DNA of 64,000 nucleotides, taken from contig DATMES010000002.1 of NCBI GenBank assembly GCA_035556555.1, positions 164,740 to 228,739 on the forward strand. The letters run 5' to 3'. Below, piece by piece: positions 58,558-64,000 of this stretch (positions are counted from its first letter, which is position 1; every line of letters starts with the position of its first letter). Source of the DNA: Frankiaceae bacterium. GTDB taxonomy: Bacteria > Actinomycetota > Actinomycetes > BP-191. The notes under the pieces were generated by a model that worked only from the letters and a program-made list of their open reading frames with translations, was not told the origin of the DNA and searched no databases. A program made the position numbers and the translations under genes.

Positions 58558-60284
58558 CCAACCTCGTCAACGTCGAGGCGGTCGGCAAGACGTACGGGCA
58601 CGGCCCCGTCCTCACCGACGTCTCGCTCGGGATCGGCGCGGGGGAGCGGGTCGGCGTCGTCGGCCGCAACGGCGGCGGCAAGACCACGCTCCTGCGCCTG
58701 CTCATGCGCGCGGAGGAGCCCGACTCCGGACGCGTCACGCACACGTCGGGGCTGCGGGTCGGGTGGCTGCCGCAGGTCGTGGACCTGCCCCCCTCTGCCA
58801 CTGTCCGCGATGTCGTCGTCGGCGCGGCGGCCGAGCACGAGTGGGCGGGCGACGCGCGCGTCCGTACCGTCCTCGAGGGGCTCGGCGTCACGGAGCGCTT
58901 CGACGCGCCGGTCGGCCCGATGTCCGGTGGCGAGCGCCGCCGCGTCGCCCTGGCCGCGCTGCTCGTCGGCGAGCACGACCTCGTCGTCCTCGACGAGCCG
59001 ACCAACCACCTCGACGTCGAGGGCATCGCGTGGCTCGCCGCCTATCTGGCCGAGCTCCGCTGCGCACAACTCGTCGTGACGCACGACCGGTGGTTCCTCG
59101 ACGCGGTCTGCACGGCGACGTGGGAGGTCGCGGACGCGCGGGTGCACCAGTACGAGGGCGGCTACAGCGCGTACGTCCTCGCCCGCGCCGAACGCGAGCG
59201 CGTCGAGGCCGCGACCGAGCAGCGCCGGCAGAACCTGCTGCGCAAGGAGCTGGCCTGGCTGCGGCGCGGGCCGCCGGCACGGACGTCGAAGCCGCGGTTC
59301 AGGATCGAGGCGGCCAACGCCCTCATCGCGGACGAGCCGCCGGCGCGGGTGGCGGCCGACCTCGTGTCGTTCGCGACGGCGCGGCTCGGCAAGACCGTCG
59401 TGGACCTGACCGACGCGGACGTCGCGGCGGGCCCGCACGTCCTCCTGAAGCGGCTCACCTGGCACCTCGGCCCCGGCGACCGCGTGGCGATCGTCGGCGT
59501 CAACGGCTCCGGCAAGACGACGCTGCTCCGCGTCCTCGCCGGCGACCTCGCGCCCGTCGCCGGTCGCGTCGTGCGCGGACAGACGGTGCGGACGGCGTAC
59601 CTCGACCAGGAGGTCCGCGGGCTGCCCGCCGGGCGGCGCGTGCTGGAGGCGGTCGAGGAGATCGCGCGGCACGTCGACCTGGGCAAGGGGCGTTCGATGT
59701 CGGCGTCGCAGCTGCTCGAACGCTTCCTCTTCGACGCGGGCCGTCAGTGGACGCCGGTCGAGGACCTCTCCGGTGGCGAACGCCGCCGCCTCCAGCTGCT
59801 CCGCCTCCTCATGACCGAGCCGAACCTGCTGCTCCTCGACGAGCCGACGAACGACCTCGACATCGAGACCCTCGCGGCGCTGGAGGACCTGCTCGACGGG
59901 TGGCCGGGGACGCTCGTCGTCGTGTCGCACGACAGGTACTTCGTGGAGCGGACGTGCGACAAGGTCATGGCGCTGTTCGGCGACGGGACGCTGCGCGACC
60001 TGCCCGGCGGCGTGGACGAGTACCTCGCGCGGGCGCGTCCGGTCGAAGCTGTCGCGCCGGTCAAGCAGAAGACGGGGGACACCCGCGCGGCCAAGAAGGA
60101 GCTCGTACGCCTCGAACGCCTCATCGAGAAGTACGAGCGCCAGGAGGCCAAGCTGCACGCCGCCCTGGCCGAGCAGGCCACGGACTACGCGGCGGTCGCC
60201 GCGCTGGACGCCGAGCTGCGCGAGGTCGCCGCGCAGAAGGCCGACGCCGAGGAGCAGTGGCTCCTGCTCTCCGACGAGGTCTGA
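58554..60284 (+). CDS. ABC-F family ATPase
   Basis: A 576-residue soluble protein with two nucleotide-binding domains and no membrane segment. Walker A motifs are VVGRNGGGKTTL and IVGVNGSGKTTL; the signatures are MSGGERRRVAL and LSGGERRRLQL; Walker B is LVVLDEPTNHLD and LLLLDEPTNDLD. A short linker (~210-290) carries the RKELAWLRRGPPART motif. A C-terminal coiled coil follows (KKELVRLERLIEKYERQEAKL). ABC-F proteins act on the ribosome E site as translation or antibiotic-protection factors. It overlaps ispE. Confidence 0.93.
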   Translation: MTNLVNVEAVGKTYGHGPVLTDVSLGIGAGERVGVVGRNGGGKTTLLRLLMRAEEPDSGRVTHTSGLRVGWLPQVVDLPPSATVRDVVVGAAAEHEWAGDARVRTVLEGLGVTERFDAPVGPMSGGERRRVALAALLVGEHDLVVLDEPTNHLDVEGIAWLAAYLAELRCAQLVVTHDRWFLDAVCTATWEVADARVHQYEGGYSAYVLARAERERVEAATEQRRQNLLRKELAWLRRGPPARTSKPRFRIEAANALIADEPPARVAADLVSFATARLGKTVVDLTDADVAAGPHVLLKRLTWHLGPGDRVAIVGVNGSGKTTLLRVLAGDLAPVAGRVVRGQTVRTAYLDQEVRGLPAGRRVLEAVEEIARHVDLGKGRSMSASQLLERFLFDAGRQWTPVEDLSGGERRRLQLLRLLMTEPNLLLLDEPTNDLDIETLAALEDLLDGWPGTLVVVSHDRYFVERTCDKVMALFGDGTLRDLPGGVDEYLARARPVEAVAPVKQKTGDTRAAKKELVRLERLIEKYERQEAKLHAALAEQATDYAAVAALDAELREVAAQKADAEEQWLLLSDEV

Positions 60285-60307
60285 CCGCGGCGGCTCACCC
60301 CTTGATG

Positions 60308-60341
60308 CCGTTCCTTGAAGATCATCACGCGTGAGACCGGC
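60308..60341 (-). repeat. Inverted copy of the 41194-41227 repeat
   Basis: Read on the minus strand this 34-base segment matches 41194-41227 at 31 positions, including TGATCTTCAAGGAACGG. It lies between the ends of the ABC-F gene and the convergent DUF664 gene. Confidence 0.7.
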
Positions 60342-60376
60342 GGCCCTGCTGCGGAGAACGAGCGGGCGCGGGTGGC

Positions 60377-60913
60377 CTACGAGCGGGGCGGGTCCTCGCC
60401 GACGAGGCCGTCGACCGACTCGCGCAGCAGGTCGGCGTGGCCGACGTGGCGGGCGTACTCCTCGATGAGGTCCACCAGCAGCACGCGCAGGCTGGGTGAC
60501 TCGCCGGCGCCGTTGGTGACGTGGGCGAGCTGCCCGAGGCCGCCGTTCGCCAGCGCGTCGGCGACCGTGGCGCGCGACCGCGCGACGGCCTCGTGCCAGT
60601 ACGCGTAGAGCTGCTCAGGGGTGTCATCGGCGGCCGTGCGCCAGTCCCAGTCGGGCTCGTCGTCCCAGTCGACCGTGTGCCACGGCGCCGGCGGCTGCCC
60701 GCGGAGCTTCCAGGAGAAGTGCACGTCCTCGACGACGGCCAGGTGCTTGACCAGCCCGCCGAGCGTCATCGTCGAGGCGCAGACCGTCGCGCGCAGACCC
60801 GCGGCGTCGAGACCGCCGGTCTTCCACGCGAACGTCCTGCGCGCGCGGTCCAGCGAGCCGAGCAGCGTCGCGGCCTCGTCGCCGGCGAGCGGCAGGTCTG
60901 CGTAGTCGTCCAT
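60377..60913 (-). CDS. DinB-fold DUF664 protein, copy 2
   Basis: A 178-residue four-helix protein of the DinB/DUF664 (mini-circle) type. The ATG at 60913 has GGGGAG five bases upstream, and a GTG two codons earlier overlaps the stop of the preceding gene. It has FAWKTGGLDAAGLRATV, TLGGLVKHLAVVEDVHFSW with the first metal His, and LVDLIEEYARHVGHADLLRE with the second His pair. Homologues include thiol-dependent transferases. It is paralogous to its operon partner. Confidence 0.85.
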   Translation of the reverse strand: MDDYADLPLAGDEAATLLGSLDRARRTFAWKTGGLDAAGLRATVCASTMTLGGLVKHLAVVEDVHFSWKLRGQPPAPWHTVDWDDEPDWDWRTAADDTPEQLYAYWHEAVARSRATVADALANGGLGQLAHVTNGAGESPSLRVLLVDLIEEYARHVGHADLLRESVDGLVGEDPPRS

Positions 60914-60915
60914 GG

Positions 60916-61464
60916 TCACTCCCCGCTGTTCTTGCCGTCGACGGCCTCGCGGAGGAGGTCCGCGTGGCCGTTGTGACGGGCGTACTCCTCGATCATGTGC
61001 ACGATCACCCAGCGCAGGCTCGGGCTGGTGCCGTCCGGCCAGGCCTTGGCCGTCGTCTGGTCCAGGCTCGGGTCGGCGGCGAGGGCCCGGGCGACGCCTT
61101 CTCTCGACCGCTCGACCGCGGCGCGCCACATCCTGCGGAGCCCGTCACCGGTCTCCTCGTCGGCGGACGCCCAGACCCAGTCCCAGTGCGCGTGCATGTC
61201 CAGGCCGAGGATGTTCCAGCGAGGGGCGAGGTCGTCGCCGTGCAGCCACTGGGAGAACCAGAGGTCCTCGACGTACGCGAGGTGCTTGTGCAGCCTGCCG
61301 AGCGTCATCGTCGTGGCGGCGGTCGTGGCCGCGAAGCCGGCCGCGTCGAGACCCTCGCTCTTCCACGCGAACGTCGCCCGCTGGAAGTCGAGGAACCCGA
61401 GCAGCGTCTCGGTCTCGCCCGCGTTCGTCGGTGACTCGGGCCTGCCGTACTCGTCCACCGTCAC
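60916..61464 (-). CDS. DinB-fold DUF664 protein, copy 1
   Basis: A 182-residue paralogue of the downstream gene, with FAWKSEGLDAAGFAATT, TLGRLHKHLAYVEDLWFSQ and IVHMIEEYARHNGHADLLRE. GTG at 61464 is chosen; another in-frame GTG is at 61458. The three His of the DinB metal site are present. The stop overlaps the start region of copy 2 (GTGA), so the pair is co-translated. Tandem DUF664 genes are common in actinobacteria; substrates are mostly unknown. Confidence 0.85.
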   Translation of the reverse strand: MTVDEYGRPESPTNAGETETLLGFLDFQRATFAWKSEGLDAAGFAATTAATTMTLGRLHKHLAYVEDLWFSQWLHGDDLAPRWNILGLDMHAHWDWVWASADEETGDGLRRMWRAAVERSREGVARALAADPSLDQTTAKAWPDGTSPSLRWVIVHMIEEYARHNGHADLLREAVDGKNSGE

Positions 61465-61567
61465 GACACCAGAACCTACCCGCAGGCTCCACCCAACTTG
61501 CCGTGCGCTCGTGCGGGGGCAGGGCCGGGTGGCACTGGAAGTCGGCGGCGGGGCGGACGCTGTTCGT

Positions 61568-61789
61568 ATGGCGAGACCCGTCCGGTCCCAGGCGTCACGC
61601 GCGGTTGATGACGACGTCGCGAGGCGCATTCTCATCGTGCGGTTCAGGAAGGGGGGCCACACCTGCGCCTACCTCGGTGTGCCGTCGGCGTTGTCCGCGC
61701 GGCTCGTCGCGGCACAGCTTCATCCGTGGACGCACGTGGGGGCGCGGATTCGGCGTTACCGCTGTGTCCCGCTGTATCGCGCGGCCTGA
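61568..61789 (+). CDS. Small basic hypothetical protein (73 aa)
   Basis: ATG start with a weak GGCGGA upstream. The product is basic and has a KTSC-like look: RILIVRFRKGGHTCAYLGVP, then SALSARLVAAQL and a closing ARIRRYRCVPLYRAA. No neighbour shares its direction. It could be a real small gene or chance; the ordered strand-helix pattern favours the former. Confidence 0.4.
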   Translation: MARPVRSQASRAVDDDVARRILIVRFRKGGHTCAYLGVPSALSARLVAAQLHPWTHVGARIRRYRCVPLYRAA

Positions 61790-61867
61790 GGCCACCATGG
61801 GATGCGGCTGAGTGCGCACAGGGCTGCCAGGCATCCCAAGTTCGCACGGGCCGTCACCCGGGGACGG

Positions 61868-62500
61868 CTACTTGCGCTTGGTGACGAGCTCGGGCTTGGC
61901 CTCGAGGTTGCCGAGGCCGTTCCACGCGAGGTTGACGAGGTGCGCGGCCACGTCGTCGCGGGACGGCTTGCGCGCGTCGAGCCACCACTGGCCGACCAGC
62001 GCCACCATGCCGACGAGGGCGTGCGAGTACAGCGGGGCGAGCTTGGTGTTGTAGCCGCGCGCCTTGAACTGCGCCGCGAGGATGTGCTCGACCTGGTCGG
62101 CGATGTCGCCGATGACCGACGCGAACAGCCCGCTGGTCGACGCGACGGGCGACTCGCGGACGAGGATGCGGAAGCCGTCGGTCTGCGTCTCGATGTACGT
62201 CAGCAGCGCGCCTGCCGCCTGCTCCAGCAGCACCCGCGGGTGGTCGCCGACGAGCGACGCGGTGATGCCGTCGATGAGCCGCTGCACCTCGCGGTCCTTG
62301 ACGACCTCGTAGATGCCTTCCTTGCTGCCGAAGTGCTCGTACACGATCGGCTTGGACACGCTCGCGCGGTTGGCGATCTCCTCGATCGACGTCGCCTCGA
62401 AGCCTCGCTCGGCGAACAGCTCGCGCGACACGTCCAGCAGCTGGGCACGGCGCTGCTGGCCGGTCATGCGTACGCGCGGTCTGCTCCCGGGGTCAGTCAC
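61868..62500 (-). CDS. TetR-family transcriptional regulator
   Basis: A 210-residue regulator starting at GTG. The N-terminal helix-turn-helix is RRAQLLDVSRELFAERGFEATSIEEIANRASVSKPIVYEHFGSKEGIYEVV in pattern (residues ~18-65). The C-terminal ligand domain has an aromatic pocket (VALVGQWWLDARKPSRDD). It lies 12 bases after the desaturase gene on the same strand and probably controls that operon in response to fatty acyl-CoA, by analogy with other desaturase-linked TetR proteins. Confidence 0.9.
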   Translation of the reverse strand: MTDPGSRPRVRMTGQQRRAQLLDVSRELFAERGFEATSIEEIANRASVSKPIVYEHFGSKEGIYEVVKDREVQRLIDGITASLVGDHPRVLLEQAAGALLTYIETQTDGFRILVRESPVASTSGLFASVIGDIADQVEHILAAQFKARGYNTKLAPLYSHALVGMVALVGQWWLDARKPSRDDVAAHLVNLAWNGLGNLEAKPELVTKRK

Positions 62501-62512
62501 CCGGGCACTCTG

Positions 62513-63439
62513 TCACGCGCGGGCCTTGTCCAGGCGTTCGCGCGTCGGCCAGCGGACGTCGTACGCCCAGCCGCACTTCTCGAAGAACCAGATGACGCGG
62601 GCGGTGCTGTCGAGCTGGCCGCGGTCGACGCCGTGCCGCGCGGCGGTCGGGTCGGCGTGGTGCAGGTTGTGCCACGACTCGCCCATGCTGATGATCGCGA
62701 GCGGCCAGAAGTTGGTGCTCTTGTCGCGGGTCTTGAACGGCCTGTTGCCGAACGTGTGGCAGAGCGAGTTGATGCTCCACGTCACGTGGTGAAGCACGAA
62801 CACCCGGACGAGCGACCCCCAGAAGAACGCCGTCACCGCACCCTGCCAGCGGCCGGTGAACGCGAAGCCGAGGACGATCGGCAGGATCAGCGACACCGCC
62901 GCGAGCTGCGGGAACTTGTCGTGGACCTTCTTGATGTCCGGGTCGGCGAGCAGGTCGGGCGCGTACTTCTCGAGCGAGGTCTGCTCGGGGTCGAACAGCC
63001 AGCCGATGTGCGCGTGCCACAGGCCCTTCATCATCGCGCCGAAGCCCTCGCCGTACTCGTGCGGCGAGTGGGGGTCGCCGGGACGGTCGCTGTACGCGTG
63101 GTGGCGCCGGTGGTCGGCGACCCAGCGGATGACGGGACCCTCGATGGCGAGCGAGCCGGCGACCGCCATGGCGATCCGCAGCGGCCGCTTGGCCTTGAAC
63201 GACCCGTGCGTGAAGTAGCGGTGGAAGCCCACCGTGATGCCGTGGCCGGCCACGAGCAGCATGCCGTACGCGATGAGGACGTCGGTCCACCCGATGCCGT
63301 GGCCCCAGAGGACGACGCCGCTCGCGAGGACCGCGAGGAACGGCAGCACGACGAAGATCACGAGGGCCGTCTGCTCCCACGCCTTCTTCGGCTCAGTGGG
63401 AATGGTCGGCGCAACGGGACGGTCGGCGAGCAGGGTCAT
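62513..63439 (-). CDS. Acyl-CoA / fatty acid delta-9 desaturase
   Basis: A 308-residue integral-membrane di-iron desaturase. The three His boxes are intact: HRYFTH, HRRHH and HNLHH. Helices near 30-50 (LVIFVVLPFLAVLASGVVL), 60-75 and 165-215 form the membrane core. It introduces a cis double bond into long-chain acyl-CoA and needs a ferredoxin-type reductase encoded elsewhere. Start ATG at 63439; the tetR gene follows closely. Confidence 0.94.
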   Translation of the reverse strand: MTLLADRPVAPTIPTEPKKAWEQTALVIFVVLPFLAVLASGVVLWGHGIGWTDVLIAYGMLLVAGHGITVGFHRYFTHGSFKAKRPLRIAMAVAGSLAIEGPVIRWVADHRRHHAYSDRPGDPHSPHEYGEGFGAMMKGLWHAHIGWLFDPEQTSLEKYAPDLLADPDIKKVHDKFPQLAAVSLILPIVLGFAFTGRWQGAVTAFFWGSLVRVFVLHHVTWSINSLCHTFGNRPFKTRDKSTNFWPLAIISMGESWHNLHHADPTAARHGVDRGQLDSTARVIWFFEKCGWAYDVRWPTRERLDKARA

Positions 63440-63536
63440 GGGCGAGAGTCCTCGGGAATCCGGCAAATCTGGCTACGCCACCGTAACCTACCGGACCGTA
63501 ACCTGTCGAGCCGAGCGGTAGGATCGGTGCGTACGG

Positions 63537-63613
63537 TCCGGGGTTGCTCTGTTGGCAGGGGCGATCAGATTTTGGATCTGAGTACGACGGAGGTTCGATT
63601 CCTCCCCCCGGAG
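63537..63613 (+). tRNA. tRNA-Gln (anticodon UUG)
   Basis: The acceptor stem TCCGGGG pairs with CCCCGGA. The anticodon stem TCAGA/TCTGA encloses TTTTGGA, giving TTG; the T-arm is GGAGG TTCGATT CCTCC. Discriminator G. No CCA is encoded. A terminator-like palindrome follows within ten bases. Confidence 0.93.
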
Positions 63614-63619
63614 CGATAT

Positions 63620-63664
63620 CCCCACGACGGCGCTCGCTGCGCTCGCGCCGCCGCGGGGGCCCCG
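63620..63664 (+). terminator. Terminator-like CCCCACG palindrome, copy 3
   Basis: It opens CCCCACGACGGCGCTCGCTG and closes CGCCGCCGCGGGGGCCCCG, then TTTT at 63665-63668. This copy has a T-run and probably terminates the tRNA-Gln transcript. It is related to the repeats at 23376 and 56783. Confidence 0.65.
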
Positions 63665-63733
63665 TTTTGCGCGGCGCTTCGCGCGCGCCGACCCCGGTAG
63701 ACTCGCGTCAGTCCCCGACCCGCGAGGAGCCGC

Positions 63734-64000
63734 GTGCAGCCGTCTGCCGTCGTCGTCCTCGCCGCGGGCGAGGGCACGCGGATGCGCTCCGCGACACCGA
63801 AGGTCCTGCACGAGGCCTGCGGCCGCACGCTGCTCGGCCACGTCCTCGCCGCCGTCGAGCCGCTCGGCGCGGCACGGGTGCTCGTCGTCGTCGGCCACGG
63901 CCGCGACGCGGTCATCGCCGCGCTGCCGCCGTGGGCCACCCCGGTCGTGCAGGCCGAGCAGAACGGCACCGGCCACGCCGTACGCCTCGCCCTCGACGCC
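63734..64000 (+). CDS. glmU: GlmU, N-terminal part (runs off the window)
   Basis: The first 89 codons of bifunctional N-acetylglucosamine-1-phosphate uridyltransferase / glucosamine-1-phosphate acetyltransferase. GTG start with GAGGAG four bases upstream. The uridyltransferase motif [19 protein letters not shown] at residues ~9-27 is diagnostic, and [15 protein letters not shown] near 75-89 contacts the uridine. It supplies UDP-GlcNAc for peptidoglycan. Confidence 0.93.
   Translation, partial: MQPSAVVVLAAGEGTRMRSATPKVLHEACGRTLLGHVLAAVEPLGAARVLVVVGHGRDAVIAALPPWATPVVQAEQNGTGHAVRLALDA

Overview
The window is high-GC DNA with many GTG and TTG starts, ATGA/GTGA/TTGA stop-start overlaps and little space between genes. 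Gene order points to an Actinomycetota bacterium. mscL, ruc (fmdB type), 5-formyl-THF cyclo-ligase, galU, moeA, rimJ, sepX, pmt, rsmI, metG, tatD, rpfB, rsmA, ispE, an ABC-F gene and glmU follow, from memory, the order of the Mycobacterium tuberculosis Rv0985c-Rv1018c block. I cannot name a genus from sequence alone. Layout. 0-5.8 kb: mixed accessory genes: an ATP-grasp enzyme coupled to a nucleotidyltransferase/thymidylate-kinase-like fusion, a secreted beta-propeller, an ATP-grasp/cupin pair, a decayed small membrane gene and an orphan, ending at tRNA-Arg(CCU). 5.9-24.7 kb: mostly core: L,D-transpeptidase, CBS protein, a striking ~160-bp near-palindrome, mscL, two tandem secreted subtilases, tldD/tldE, an mtnP-SAF-FAD oxidase operon, ruc behind a CIRCE operator, a GGDEF sensor, galU-moeA-rimJ-sepX and tRNA-Ala(CGC). 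25.3-41 kb: an accessory block sitting between sepX/tRNA-Ala and pmt. It starts with a 2.1-thousand-residue secreted YD-repeat protein carrying a barnase-like RNase tip and its barstar-like immunity gene. Next comes a class I type lanthipeptide locus: LanC, full-length LanB, a short membrane-fusion-like protein, a C39-peptidase ABC transporter and five precursor genes with 25-residue double-glycine leaders. Two precursors lie at one end, three at the other, all on the minus strand. A SIMPL-domain gene directly precedes the second precursor group. 41.2-47.7 kb: pmt, rsmI and a five-gene overlapping DUF4129/MoxR/DUF58 operon. 47.7-64 kb: metG-tatD, then a second YD-repeat toxin module inserted before rpfB-rsmA-ispE-ABC-F, then two DUF664 proteins, a desaturase-TetR pair, tRNA-Gln(UUG) and the start of glmU. 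How the parts work together: the lanthipeptide locus is largely self-contained. LanB dehydrates Ser/Thr, LanC forms thioether rings, and the C39 transporter cuts after the double glycine and exports. No LanP, LanD, LanFEG or regulator is visible. The two YD-repeat modules are independent contact-type toxin systems. Several families of intergenic palindromes and repeats, not explained by any gene, are dispersed through the window.
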